A stretch of 48,573 nt of DNA, taken from the NCBI RefSeq assembly GCF_008042075.1, contig NZ_RDBN01000021.1, forward strand, positions 445,929-494,501, in the 5' to 3' direction. This document shows, in pieces, positions 1 to 8,400 of the stretch. Both the position numbers and the translations under genes were made by a program. Positions within the stretch are counted from its first letter, which is position 1, and each line of letters opens with the position of its first letter. This DNA is from Streptomyces sp. UW30. GTDB taxonomy: Bacteria > Actinomycetota > Actinomycetes > Streptomycetales > Streptomycetaceae. Below the pieces are notes generated by a model. It had not been told where the DNA came from. It ran no database searches and was given only the letters and a program-made list of their open reading frames with translations.

Positions 1-1163
1 CCCGGCGCCCAGGCGGACAGCGTCACCACATCGCCGTCCTCCAGGAACGTCCGCTTGCCGTCGGGGAGTTCGAGCGGGTCCCGGCCGTTCCACGTCAGCT
101 CCAGCAGTGAGCCGCGCTCGCGTTCCGTCGGGCCGCTGACCGTGCCGGAGCCGTACAGATCGCCGGTGCGCAGCGAGGCGCCGTTCACGGTCATATGGGC
201 GAGCTGCTGGGCGGCGGTCCAGTACATGGAGGAGAAGGGTGGCTCGGAGATCACGTGGCCGTTGACGGCCACCGAGATACGCAGGTCGTAGCCGCCGGGT
301 TCCGTCTCGGAGCCGGAGTCGTCCAGGTACGGCAGCAGGGGGTGCGTGCGCTCCGGCGGTGTCACCCGCGCCTCCTCCAGGGCGTCCAGCGGGGTGATCC
401 ACGCCGACACCGACGTGGTGAAGGACTTGCCGAGGAAGGGGCCGAGGGGGACGTACTCCCAGGCCTGGATGTCGCGTGCCGACCAGTCGTTGAGCAGGCA
501 CAGGCCGAAGACATGCTCCCGGTAGTCGCCCAGTGCCACGGGCTCGCCCATCCGCGACGGCGTCCCGACCACGAAGCCGACCTCGGCCTCGATGTCGAGG
601 CGAACCGACGGGCCGAAGACCGGCGCCGGGTCGGTGGGGGCCTTGCGCTGGCCCGACGGGCGTACGACGTCGGTGCCGGACACCACCACGGTGCCGGAGC
701 GGCCGTGGTAACCGATCGGCAGATGCTTCCAGTTGGGGGTGAGGGAGTCCGCGGCGTCGGGGCGGAAGATCTGGCCGACGTTCCGGGCGTGGTTCTCGGA
801 GGCGTAGAAGTCGACGTAGTCGGCGACCTCGAAGGGGAGGTGCAGGGTCACCGAGGACAGGGGGTGGAAGAGGTCGCGGATGGCCTCCTGGTGCGCCGGG
901 ACCGTCACCCATGCCGTCAGTGCGCGCCGTACGTCGGACCAGGTGGTGCGGCCGGCGGCGAGCAGCGGGTTCAGGGAGTCCTGCGCGAGCAGCGGGGCGT
1001 AGGGCGAGCCGAGCGTGTGGGCCGCCTTGCCCGCGTCGAGGACGTGGTCGCCGAGCCGGACGCCGACCCGTCGTGCGGAGTCCGAGCCGGGAAGGGAAAA
1101 GACACCGTACGGAAGGTTGTGCGTGCCGAAGGGGTCGCCCTCGGGGAGATCGAAGGGGGGCAT
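1..1163 (-). CDS. fahA: Fumarylacetoacetase, 3'-partial
   Basis: Last step of tyrosine/homogentisate catabolism: hydrolyses 4-fumarylacetoacetate to fumarate and acetoacetate in the cytoplasm. The minus-strand translation starts MPPFDLPEGDPFGTHNLPYG and carries the family blocks in order: FYASENHARNVG, LPIGYHGRSG (the His is the catalytic-base position of the family), the metal-binding LDIEAEVGFVVG and NDWSARDIQAWEYVPLGPF. About 387 residues are visible and the C-terminus runs off the left edge (family about 400-430 aa). The ATG at 1163 is supported by GTGAGG about 9 nt upstream. No tyrosine-catabolism neighbour is in view. Identification is very secure. Confidence 0.95.
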   Translation of the reverse strand, partial: MPPFDLPEGDPFGTHNLPYGVFSLPGSDSARRVGVRLGDHVLDAGKAAHTLGSPYAPLLAQDSLNPLLAAGRTTWSDVRRALTAWVTVPAHQEAIRDLFHPLSSVTLHLPFEVADYVDFYASENHARNVGQIFRPDAADSLTPNWKHLPIGYHGRSGTVVVSGTDVVRPSGQRKAPTDPAPVFGPSVRLDIEAEVGFVVGTPSRMGEPVALGDYREHVFGLCLLNDWSARDIQAWEYVPLGPFLGKSFTTSVSAWITPLDALEEARVTPPERTHPLLPYLDDSGSETEPGGYDLRISVAVNGHVISEPPFSSMYWTAAQQLAHMTVNGASLRTGDLYGSGTVSGPTERERGSLLELTWNGRDPLELPDGKRTFLEDGDVVTLSAWAP

Positions 1164-1470
1164 GGGGTGCTGCCTCACTTTCATACGCTCCGTATGCCAT
1201 GTGGTCGTCGGGCCACACGTTACGGGTGAGCCGCCTGCCTTGGCAGTACGGAGATCCCGCGTCGCCGAGGCCGGCGAAACAGCAGGTCGTCACCCTCGGC
1301 GCGGGCTCGGGGGTGCTTCGGGGCCACGTGGGAGTGAAATCGCCATGGGCGGAAGGAAGTTGTGGATGCGGAGGCAGAAGGGGAACCGGAACAGGTGTCA
1401 ACACATGTGAACACAGCAGCCGTCCGGTTCAGGTCGAGTCGATGGGGCGTCCTGTCCGTATTCTCTGATC
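1164..1470. other. Intergenic region between fahA and HAD gene
   Basis: 307 bp between divergently transcribed genes. It holds the 15-bp dyad next to fahA (separate entry) and an imperfect palindrome with a CACATGTG core at about 1396-1415 (gtgtcaaCACATGTGaacac), 55-75 bp before the HAD start. The short open frames crossing it have no family resemblance and I consider them non-coding. Confidence 0.6.
1182..1196. promoter_or_regulatory. Dyad CATACG-ctc-CGTATG upstream of fahA
   Basis: A perfect 6+6 inverted repeat with a 3-nt spacer, 18 nt before the fahA start codon and immediately upstream of its ribosome-binding site. Its size and place suit a dimeric repressor of aromatic catabolism (IclR/MarR/GntR type), but no regulator is encoded nearby, so the binding protein is unknown. 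Confidence 0.4.
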
Positions 1471-2301
1471 ATGGCCCCACCCATCGCATATTCACTCATC
1501 GCCACTGACCTGGACGGGACGCTGCTCCGAGGTGACGACACGCTCTCCGACCGGACCGTCGACGCGCTCGCGCGGGTGGCGGCTGCCGGTGCCCAGCACC
1601 TCGTCGTCACGGGACGGCCGGCGCCCAGAGTGCGGCCGCTGCTCGACGACCTGGGCAGCAGGGGGCTCGCGGTGTGCGGACAGGGCGCGCAGTTGTACGA
1701 CGCCGGAGCGGACCGTCTGCTGTGGTCCGTCACCCTGGACCGGGAGCTGGCGGAGACCGCGCTCGGCAAGATCGAGGCCGAGGCGGGACAGGTGTACGCG
1801 GCCGTCGACCAGGACGGCGTCGACGGGCTCACGCTCATCGAGCCCGGGTATCTGATGCCGCACCCCACGCTGCCCGCCGTACGCGTCAAGCGCCGCGACG
1901 ACCTGTGGTGCGAGCCGATCAGCAAGGTGCTGCTGCGCCATCCGACCCTGTCGGACGACGAGTTGGCGGCGACGGCGCGCTCGGTGGTCGGTTCGCTCGC
2001 GACGGTCACCATGTCCGGGCCCGGCACCGTCGAACTCCAGCCATGCGGCATCACCAAGGCGACCGGTCTCGCGCTCGCCGCCGAGCATCTCGGGCTCGGT
2101 CCGCGCGAGACCATCGCCTTCGGGGACATGCCCAACGACATCCCCATGTTCGACTGGGCCGCCCGCGGGGTCGCGATGGCCAACGCGCATCCCGAACTCA
2201 AGGCGGTCGCCGACGAGATCACCCTCTCGAACGAGGACGACGGCATCGCCGTCGTCCTCGAGAGACTGTTCGCGGGCAGCCTGGTCGATTTCGCCCAATA
2301 G
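1471..2301 (+). CDS. Cof-type HAD-IIB family phosphatase
   Basis: 276-aa cytosolic haloacid-dehalogenase-superfamily hydrolase, Cof/YbiV-like, probably acting on small phosphorylated metabolites. Motif I is DLDGTLL at residues about 12-18 (nucleophile and acid Asp), motif II is VVTGRP, and motif IV is GDMPNDIPMF near residue 215, with the Lys-bearing segment in between. The central cap region of about 100 residues is typical of the IIB subclass. The length is normal for the family. ATG at 1471 leaves a short N-terminus before the first strand. The gene stands alone, with fahA divergent and the cell-wall gene convergent. The substrate cannot be told from sequence. Confidence 0.88.
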   Translation: MAPPIAYSLIATDLDGTLLRGDDTLSDRTVDALARVAAAGAQHLVVTGRPAPRVRPLLDDLGSRGLAVCGQGAQLYDAGADRLLWSVTLDRELAETALGKIEAEAGQVYAAVDQDGVDGLTLIEPGYLMPHPTLPAVRVKRRDDLWCEPISKVLLRHPTLSDDELAATARSVVGSLATVTMSGPGTVELQPCGITKATGLALAAEHLGLGPRETIAFGDMPNDIPMFDWAARGVAMANAHPELKAVADEITLSNEDDGIAVVLERLFAGSLVDFAQ

Positions 2302-2333
2302 AGGTGAAATAGGCCAATTGGTCTGTGTCCGGC

Positions 2334-3062
2334 TCAGTAGGGCCCGTTCACGTTGTCGATCGAGCCGTAACGCGCGGCCGCGTAGTTGCACGCGGCCACG
2401 ATGTTCGCGACCGGGTTGAAGGGGTCGTACACGGTCCCCGGCACGTGGTAGCTCGCGAAGGTGGGGTCGATGACCTGGAGGAGGCCCTTGGAGGGGGTGC
2501 CCGCCATAGCGTTGGAGTCCCAGTTGTTGATGGCCAGCGGGTTGCCGGACGACTCACGCATGATGTTGCGGTGAATGCCCTCGTACGATCCGGGAATTCC
2601 GTTCTGCCCCATGATGTCCAGAGCGTTGCGGATCCAGCCGTCGAGGTTGTCCGGGAACGTCTTCACGGAGGCCTGGGTGGCCTGGGCGACGGAGGACTTC
2701 TTGGCGGGCGCGGACGCCTGGTCGGCCGTCTTGGCCGGCGAGCTGACCTTCTTGGTCGCCCGGACCTTCAGCTCGACGCCCGTGTGGATGAGCCGGGGGT
2801 TGTCGCCGATGGCCTTGCGGTTGTCCTTGTAGAGCTGCTTCCAGCCGCCCTGGGCGTCGTACCGGTCCGCGATGCCGTAGAGCGAGTCGCCCTTCTTGGT
2901 GGTGTACGTGACGGACCCGACCGTGGCTGCGGAGGACTCCGCGGCGCCGGCGGTGGTCGCGCTCATCAGGGGGAGGGCGAGGGCGGCGGTGCCGGTACCG
3001 GCGACGATGACGCGGCGGGTGAGCGGGTTGGTGCGGGGGCGGCGGTGTTTGCCTCGGGGCAT
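2334..3062 (-). CDS. Secreted LysM and transglycosylase (SLT) cell-wall hydrolase
   Basis: 242 aa, exported peptidoglycan-active protein. The N-terminus is basic (KHRRPRTNPLTRR) followed by a hydrophobic stretch ending ATTAGAAE, a Sec-type signal peptide (a twin-Arg like TRRV is present but not a clear Tat motif). A LysM domain (YTTKKGDSLYGIADRY) spans about residues 52-105, then a Ser/Ala/Lys linker, then a soluble-lytic-transglycosylase-like domain with IMRESSGNP (catalytic Glu), KGLLQVIDPTFASY and a final AAARYG motif. Such proteins cleave glycan strands during growth or spore outgrowth. A cyclic-di-AMP riboswitch precedes it, as known for resuscitation-type hydrolases in Streptomyces. Strong family call; the exact bond cleaved is inferred. 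Confidence 0.92.
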   Translation of the reverse strand: MPRGKHRRPRTNPLTRRVIVAGTGTAALALPLMSATTAGAAESSAATVGSVTYTTKKGDSLYGIADRYDAQGGWKQLYKDNRKAIGDNPRLIHTGVELKVRATKKVSSPAKTADQASAPAKKSSVAQATQASVKTFPDNLDGWIRNALDIMGQNGIPGSYEGIHRNIMRESSGNPLAINNWDSNAMAGTPSKGLLQVIDPTFASYHVPGTVYDPFNPVANIVAACNYAAARYGSIDNVNGPY

Positions 3063-3079
3063 GGCGCTGTTCCTCTCCG

Positions 3080-3273
3080 GCGCCTGCGAGGTGAGCTGTC
3101 GGGTTCGGGCGGGAGATGCCCGGTCGCGCCGCCCTGTGACGGCGCGCCTTCACCCCTAGCCGTGCCGGTGCGCCATCAAGGCGTCCGGTCCGGCGACTTA
3201 CCTGGGTCCCCCGCTCCTGCCGCGCGTGTGTGTTCGTCGGGGATGACTCGGGCGGCGGCAGGATTCGGCGTCC
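3080..3273 (-). promoter_or_regulatory. ydaO-yuaA type cyclic-di-AMP riboswitch
   Basis: Read on the minus strand, the 5' leader of the LysM/SLT gene contains the conserved ydaO series: GCCGAATCCTGCC, GGCAGGAGCGGGGGACCCA, GGGGTGAAG, GGGCATCTCCCGCCCGAACC and CCGACAGCTCACCTCGCAGG. The end lies about 18 nt before the start codon. In Streptomyces this RNA class sits before cell-wall hydrolase genes and turns expression off when c-di-AMP is high. Boundaries are approximate; the match to the class consensus is by eye but extensive. Confidence 0.88.
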
Positions 3274-3628
3274 GCCCGACGAGCGGGAACGTATGCGAGA
3301 GCACATGCCCGGAACAAGTGCCATGGGTGGCTGTCATGCCGTTTGACCATGGTCTGGTGCGAATGGGGTGCTTGATCCTTTGCTGTTGCCAACCCTCAAC
3401 TTGCGTTCGGCGCAGGGAGGGAAGGGGGCGCGCAGGGTCGGGTGCCCGACCCGGCCCGAGTGACCCAACTCACTGGTGAGCGCAAGAGTGGCAAATCGGG
3501 CAATGCCTCCAACTCGCCTTTAACCGGCTGTCCGTGGAGTCCGTTTTTCCCTTGTCTGGCGGAAAAGAACCTCTTCGCCCTCCGGGTGGATGGCCTCGTT
3601 GGAGGTGGCGAAATATCCCTTTTCGCGG
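3274..3628. other. Intergenic region upstream of riboswitch
   Basis: About 355 bp that should contain the promoter of the riboswitch-controlled gene (minus strand) and the remains of sequence downstream of the decayed hydrolase. A hairpin with arms gggtcggg/cccgaccc lies at 3435-3452. I see no gene and no clear promoter hexamers. Confidence 0.5.
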
Positions 3629-4623
3629 CTAGATCACCTTCGGGGAGTCGGAGCAGGCGCCGCCGCTCGGCGTGAGCTCCCTGTCGAAGCCGTTCAGCTC
3701 GAAGGTCACGTCCTCGGTGGCGCCCGGCTCCCCAGGCACCACCCGGTCCCGGCCGTGGCGCGCCGACAGGTTCAGCACCCCGCGTGTGACCAGCGTCGAG
3801 GAGCCGTCGGGCGCCACATCGCACAGCCGGGCGACGACCTGCCGGCGCGGCACCTCCGACTTCAGCCGCAGTCGCAGCCGCAGCCGCACCTTCGGGCGTC
3901 CCAACACCCCGGTTTCCTCGCCCACTTCGAAGTCGAAGCACGCCGGGCGCGCGTCCTCCTCACGCTGGTCGGGTGGCAGGTCGGCGTCGTTGCCGAAGGG
4001 GAAGAAGCGGCCGGCCTACAGGCCGGTGTGCATGGGAGAGCGTACGAGGACGGGTGCGGCCTGGAGGGCGTACGTCACGCCGCGCACGTGGGGAAGAGGG
4101 CCAGGCCGGCTCGCCGACCCAGCGGCCGGGCAGGGCGGCGTACACCGTGGCCGGGCGGTGCGAGTCGCTGACGTACGAGCGCAGCAGGGGCTCGGCCATG
4201 ACGCCCGTGTCCGCGCCCTTCAGCCTCGCCGACGTACTGCGGATCGGGCGGGCGGGAGACGAAAGCGAGCATCGTCGCCGTCCAGGCGTGCATGTCGACC
4301 GCGAGGACGGAACCTCCCGTGTGGTGCACGTCGTTGTCATAGCGGTCGTCCGTGGAGCAGACCGTGACGTTCGCCTTGAGCGGCTCGGGCGCGAGGGCCG
4401 CGATCTGGAGGGAGTTGAAGTCGCCCATGAGATGCCGAGCATGCCGAACATGCCGACCTTGCCGTCGCACCAGGGTTGCGCCGCGAGCCAGTTGACGACC
4501 TCGACGCCGTCGGGCAGTTCCGTCGCCGAGTGCTCGTCCGTGACCCAGGGCGCCACGCGCGCGTAGAGCAGGGGTGCGGAGGTCGTGGTGGGTCTCGTAG
4601 GGGAAGGACGTACGGATGCGCAT
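3629..4623 (-). pseudogene. Decayed CocE/NonD-family hydrolase
   Basis: Pieces of an X-Pro-dipeptidyl-peptidase-like esterase lie in order but in different minus-strand frames. The N-terminus MRIRTSFPYETHHD (ATG at 4623) is followed, after an apparent loss of roughly 100 codons, by LPDGVEVVNWLAAQPWCDGK in another frame. A duplicated GMFGM-LGIS disrupts the nucleophile-elbow region, then FNSLQIAALAPEP and SVLAVDMHAW occur in a third stretch. A further large deletion leads to LLRSYVSDSHRPATVYAALP, and the jelly-roll C-terminus (PPDQREEDAR, VVARLCDVAPDGSSTLVTRG) ends at 3629. The intact family is about 600-680 aa. The serine-hydrolase core is destroyed, so this is a non-functional relic. Confidence 0.88.
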
Positions 4624-4639
4624 GAGTAGGGCGCCCGTC

Positions 4640-5859
4640 CGGTCGGTGCACCGGGTGCATCGTGCGGCGCAGTCGGCGCGACGCGGCCATCACGGCCAGT
4701 CCCGCGGCCACCGCGATCGTGCCGTTGACGCCGAAGCAGGCGTCGGAGGAGTGGCCGGAGGTCGGCGGCACCATCAGCAGGAAGGGCAGGCCGCCGAGGG
4801 CTCAGGCGTAGCAGCCGGCCGGGAAGTAGAAGCCGCGGATGGTCGTCTCCGCGTTCGTCGAGGCCGGCAGGATCATCGTCGAGTACGCCTGGAAGAGGAT
4901 GAAGTTGAAGACCGTCCAGGCGAGGAAGAGGACGATGTACGGGCGCAGGCGCCCGCGTTTCTCGGGGGTCACGCGCGGGCCGGCGAACATCACTGCGAAG
5001 TAGACGACCGGCGCGATCACCTGGACGAGGGTGAGCAGGTCGACGAAGCGGTCCATGGTGAGCCGGCCGGTGGTCGCGAGGAGGACGGCGCTGGCGGCCG
5101 TGCTGACGAGGCCCGTGACGATCGGACGGATCGCCCGGCGCATGGCGTCGGGGTCCGGCGCGAACTCGGCGGCGTGCTTCCGCCCGGCCAGGTGGCGGCG
5201 GCCGAGGACGTACTGGAGCAGGCCGAACGTCATGCCGATGGCGGCAGCCGAGAAGCCCCGGTGCCAGCCCCGGTGCCAGCCCCGGTGCCAGCCCCTGTGG
5301 TCGCCGAGCCAGCCGGTGATCAGCGGGCCCGCGAAGGCGCCGATGTTGATCGCCATGTAGGACAGGGCGAAGCTGGCGTCCCGGCGCTCGTCGGCGGTGC
5401 GGTAGAGCTTGCCGGCCATGGTGGCGACGTTGGGCTTCAGCAGCCCTGTGCCGGCGCTGATCAGGCCGAGGCCGACCCAGGTCATGCCGGTCGTCGGCAC
5501 CGCCATGGCGTAGTGGCCGCAGGCGATCAGGATGCCGCCCCACAGCACCGCGCGGTACGAGCCGAGGATGCGGTCGGCGAGCCGGCCGCCGGCGACGGAG
5601 GCCAGGTAGGCGAGGGTGCCGTAGGCGGCGGAGACGCGGAGGCCGCGGTTCCGGCCGACATGCCCATACCCCCGTGGGCGACCGTGTCGGCGCAGTGCAG
5701 GACGAGGATGGCCTGCATGCCGAGGAACGAGAAGCGTTCCCAGACCTCCAGGCCGGAGAGGGTGAGCAGGCCCTTGGGTCTGCCGAAGAAGGCGTGGTCG
5801 TCGCCGGGTGGGGGACCGCTCTCGGGCTCGACGCCGACTTCGATTCGGGACAGGGCCCG
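4640..5859 (-). pseudogene. Decayed POT-family proton-dependent oligopeptide transporter
   Basis: POT/PTR signature blocks occur in three pieces. An N-terminal FFGRPKGLLTLSGLEVWERF stretch has no start codon, being preceded in frame by TAG at 5860-5862. The frame shifts after GMGMSAGTAA (near 5640). The central 248-aa frame (4802-5548) includes GTGLLKPNVATMAGKLY and LSYMAINIGAFAGPLITGWL but ends at TGA 4802. The C-terminus (FGVNGTIAVAAGLAVMAASR) lies beyond that stop. An internal 12-bp triplication expands GWHR. Intact members are about 480-500 aa with 12-14 membrane segments, so this copy cannot make a complete carrier. It and the hydrolase relic were probably one peptide-utilisation locus. 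Confidence 0.88.
5256..5291. repeat. 12-bp tandem triplication inside POT pseudogene
   Basis: Three head-to-tail copies of ccccggtgccag encode GWHR three times on the minus strand, where related transporters have a single short loop after WLGDHRGW. The multiple-of-3 unit keeps frame. It looks like replication slippage in a gene already free of selection. Confidence 0.85.
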
Positions 5860-5893
5860 CTACTTCCCTATAAGTCGATGGATATCCGGCCTT

Positions 5894-5903
5894 ATCACGT
5901 GAT
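5894..5903. promoter_or_regulatory. Palindrome ATCACGTGAT upstream of POT relic
   Basis: A perfect 10-bp palindrome about 35 bp upstream of where the POT homology begins on the minus strand and about 160 bp before the polyprenyl synthase on the plus strand. It may be the remaining operator of the decayed transporter. The protein that would bind it is unknown. Confidence 0.3.
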
Positions 5904-6060
5904 CAAAAACATACCGGTCGTGATCCAATACCGCCCGTGGTGGACGGGTGGGCGGCATCGGTGATCGAAACCTGACCGGATACGCTGACTTGAGTGATGG
6001 CAGCGACCTATCGACAAACCGTGTAACCGCCAGTGGACACCAGCAGACAGGAGACCCCTC

Positions 6061-7071
6061 GTGACCGTCGTCGGGCCGTTCGGGCTGAGCGTGCGGGACC
6101 AGGCTCTGGAAGCCGATGTCCAGGCCGGATTGACGGCTGTCGAGGAGGGATTGCTCGAAGCCACCAAGAGTGAGGTCCCCTTCATCACCGAGGCTGCCCA
6201 GCATCTGGTGCGGGCGGGTGGAAAGCGGTTCCGGCCGCTGCTCGTGATGCTCGCTGCCCAGTTCGGGGACACGTATGCGCCGGGGGTCGTGCCGTCGGCG
6301 GTGGTCGTGGAGCTCACCCATCTGGCGACGCTGTACCACGACGACGTGATGGACGTGGCCGCCGTACGGCGGGGCGTCGACAGTGCGAACACCCGCTGGG
6401 GGAACTCGGTTGCCGTACTGACCGGCGACTTCCTCTTCGCGCGGGCCTCGCACATCCTCGCCGACCTCGGGCCCGAGGCGGTCCGGGTGCAGGCCGAGGC
6501 GTTCGAGCGGCTGGTCACCGGGCAGATCCTGGAGACGGCGGGGCCGCAGGACGGTCGCGATCCCGTGGAGCACTATCTGGATGTGCTCAGCGGCAAGACC
6601 GGGTCGCTGGTGGCGGTGTCGTGCCGGTTCGGGGCGATGATGTCGGGCGCCGACGAGACGGTGGTCGATGTGCTCACGCAGTACGGGGAGCGGCTGGGCA
6701 TCGCCTTCCAGCTGGCGGACGACGTGCTGGACATCGCGAGCGACTCGCGCGAGTCCGGGAAGACGCCGGGGACGGATCTTCGGGAGGGGATCTCGACCTT
6801 GCCCGTGCTTCGGTTGCGGGAGCGGGCCGAGCGGCTGGGGCTGGCGGAGGATGTCGCGCTGTGCGAGCTGCTGGAGTCCGATCTGAATGACGACGCGCGG
6901 CTTGCGGAGGCGGTGGCTCGGCTTCGGGTGCATCCGGCGTTGGAGCAGGCTCGGCGGGACACGGTGCGGTATGCGGAGGATGCGCGGGCCGCGTTGGCGC
7001 CGTTGCCGGATAATGATGCCAAGGCTGCGTTGATGGAGTTGTGCGACGCGGTGGTGCATCGGGCCGGTTAG
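6061..7071 (+). CDS. Long-chain polyprenyl diphosphate synthase (trans)
   Basis: 336 aa, cytosolic/peripheral trans-prenyltransferase that condenses isopentenyl diphosphate onto an allylic primer. In Streptomyces the product most likely supplies the menaquinone side chain, the quinone used by complex I-type enzymes such as those encoded later in the window. The first Asp-rich motif is DDVMD (about residue 98) in LYHDDVMD, the second DDVLD (about residue 220) in FQLADDVLDI, with the expected GGKRFRP near residue 53 and GKTGSL near residue 180. The GTG start follows AGGAGACCCCTC at good spacing. Monocistronic. Chain length cannot be assigned from sequence, so geranylgeranyl specificity is also possible. 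Confidence 0.92.
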   Translation: MTVVGPFGLSVRDQALEADVQAGLTAVEEGLLEATKSEVPFITEAAQHLVRAGGKRFRPLLVMLAAQFGDTYAPGVVPSAVVVELTHLATLYHDDVMDVAAVRRGVDSANTRWGNSVAVLTGDFLFARASHILADLGPEAVRVQAEAFERLVTGQILETAGPQDGRDPVEHYLDVLSGKTGSLVAVSCRFGAMMSGADETVVDVLTQYGERLGIAFQLADDVLDIASDSRESGKTPGTDLREGISTLPVLRLRERAERLGLAEDVALCELLESDLNDDARLAEAVARLRVHPALEQARRDTVRYAEDARAALAPLPDNDAKAALMELCDAVVHRAG

Positions 7072-7107
7072 GTTTTCGCCCCCGCCGCCCTTACCCGTCC
7101 CATCCTC

Positions 7108-7152
7108 AGGGGCTTCGCCCCTTGGACCCCACCAGGGGGCTCCGCCCCCTGG
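7108..7152 (+). terminator. Double hairpin downstream of prenyl synthase
   Basis: Two GC-rich stem-loops in a row: AGGGGCTTCGCCCCT at 7108-7122 and CCAGGGGGCTCCGCCCCCTGG at 7132-7152, the second perfect with a short loop. They sit 37 bp after the stop codon. This repeated motif type is common in Streptomyces intergenic DNA and probably ends transcription or protects the 3' end. There is no T-run. Confidence 0.6.
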
Positions 7153-7207
7153 ACCCCCAACGGCCCTGAAGGGGCCTCGTCCTCAAACGCCGGACAGGCT
7201 AGGTTCC

Positions 7208-7240
7208 GTGACGCACGTCACATCGTTGGACTGAGTCCAA
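7208..7240. promoter_or_regulatory. Two adjacent dyads upstream of CHRD gene
   Basis: GTGAC-gcac-GTCAC (7208-7221) and the near-perfect palindrome TTGGACTGAGTCCAA (7226-7240) sit side by side 78-110 bp before the chosen start. The second has the size and TTGGAC...GTCCAA form expected of a Fur/PerR-family operator, and TAAGAT at 7243-7248 could be a -10 box overlapped by it. Assignment to a metal or peroxide regulator is inference only. Confidence 0.45.
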
Positions 7241-7317
7241 ACTAAGATCCCCTCCGTATGAATGCCCAGAAGCTGACGCAGGGGGCGTCAGCAGCACTAC
7301 GGGGAGAAAACAACATC

Positions 7318-8334
7318 ATGGGCATGAAGACGACGTTTTCGAAGCGCCGTAAGAGCCTGATCGTCACCGCTGTCGCGGTGGCTGCCGCGGGTGGTGTCGC
7401 CGCCGCGGTGATTCCCGCCTTCGCCGCCGGAGGTGACCGCGCCGACCACGCGGGGCACGCCGGAGGCGACGCACAGGGGATCGTGAGCCAGAGCGGGGCC
7501 CTCGCCGGCGGCAGCGGGGGCACCGTCCTCGCCGCCAGCCTGCGCGGGGCGAACGAGGTGCCCGTGGCGGGTGGGCCCGCCGTCGGGGACAAGGACGGTG
7601 CCGCCGTGCAGTTCGTGAAGGTCAAGGGCGACAAGGTGTCCGTCGCCGTCACCTGGCGCGCCACCGGCAAGCCGACCGCCCTCCACATCCACCAGGGCGC
7701 CAAGGGCACCAACGGCGGCATCAAGGTCGACTTCGGCGGCCTCCTCGGCAAGAGCAAGGGGCACAGCGTCACGGGAACCGTCACCGTGAAGGACCCCGCG
7801 CTGCTCAACGCCCTGAAGACCGACCCGAGTTCCTTCTACGCCAACCTCCACACCGCCCAGTTCCCGGGCGGCGCCGTGCGGGGGCAGCTCCACAAGGTCA
7901 CCGTCGCCAAGTTCGACTTCCGTGACGCGCTCGACAACTTCCAGGCGTCCGTCATCAAGGGCAAGCAGATCTACGAGTGCAAGCCGGCCGAGGGCGGCGG
8001 GTACGCGTTCGCCCAGCGGGACGTCAGCGCCGTACTCGGCGGCCGTATCGCGCACTCCTTCGTGGCGCCCAACTCCGGTACGCCGCAGTGGATAGCGCGG
8101 GACGGCAGCGCGGTGACCGGGGCCGTCATCTCCAAGACCCCGAACGGCGACAAGAACATCCCGGAGCTCGACCTGAAGGCCACTCAGTCCGGCAAGCACC
8201 ACGGCCTGCTCGCCGACACCGCGGAGATCCTGCGGCTGAACACCGTCGGCGGCGTGGCCCCGACCGGCTCCTGCACGCCCGGCGCGATCGTCGGCGTGCC
8301 GTACCAGGCCGACTACGTGTTTCTCAACGGCTGA
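7318..8334 (+). CDS. Secreted CHRD plus DUF3455 two-domain protein
   Basis: 338 aa from ATG 7318, chosen over the earlier ATG at 7258 because GGGGAG lies about 11 nt before it and it begins directly with a signal peptide (KRRKSLIVTAVAVAAAGG...AFAAGG). A CHRD domain follows (SLRGANEVP, ALHIHQG, YANLHTAQFPGGAVRGQL), about residues 70-185. The rest matches DUF3455 (GKQIYECKPAEGG, HSFVAPNSGTPQW, LRLNTVGGVAPTG, YQADYVF). Both domains are beta-rich and extracytoplasmic with no known enzymatic role; CHRD occurs in BMP antagonists of animals and in many bacterial secreted proteins. The gene is monocistronic, with a terminator behind it. Confidence 0.88.
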   Translation: MGMKTTFSKRRKSLIVTAVAVAAAGGVAAAVIPAFAAGGDRADHAGHAGGDAQGIVSQSGALAGGSGGTVLAASLRGANEVPVAGGPAVGDKDGAAVQFVKVKGDKVSVAVTWRATGKPTALHIHQGAKGTNGGIKVDFGGLLGKSKGHSVTGTVTVKDPALLNALKTDPSSFYANLHTAQFPGGAVRGQLHKVTVAKFDFRDALDNFQASVIKGKQIYECKPAEGGGYAFAQRDVSAVLGGRIAHSFVAPNSGTPQWIARDGSAVTGAVISKTPNGDKNIPELDLKATQSGKHHGLLADTAEILRLNTVGGVAPTGSCTPGAIVGVPYQADYVFLNG

Positions 8335-8350
8335 CCGATTCGAGGCACAC

Positions 8351-8400
8351 GGCGGCGTCTTCCCCGCATCGACCCCTACGGGTCGGGGGAGGCGTCGCCT
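8351..8400 (+). terminator. Hairpin terminator after CHRD gene
   Basis: An imperfect GC-rich inverted repeat (ggcggcgtcttcccc paired with gggggaggcgtcgcc, inner loop around gacccctacgggtc) 17 bp after the stop codon, followed by ccttgtgt. Confidence 0.6.

Noticed and set aside
195..1229. Long plus-strand open frame over the fahA gene
   Set aside because: Antisense shadow of fumarylacetoacetase; Arg/Gly/Val-rich composition typical of an out-of-frame high-GC gene.
3960..5543. 527-codon minus-strand open frame across both relics
   Set aside because: It joins pieces of the hydrolase and out-of-frame transporter sequence; only short parts resemble proteins, so it is a composite of decayed genes.
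5894..5903. ATCACGTGAT as a Rex or known actinomycete operator
   Set aside because: The core lacks TTCACA/TGTGAA arms; kept only as an unassigned palindrome.
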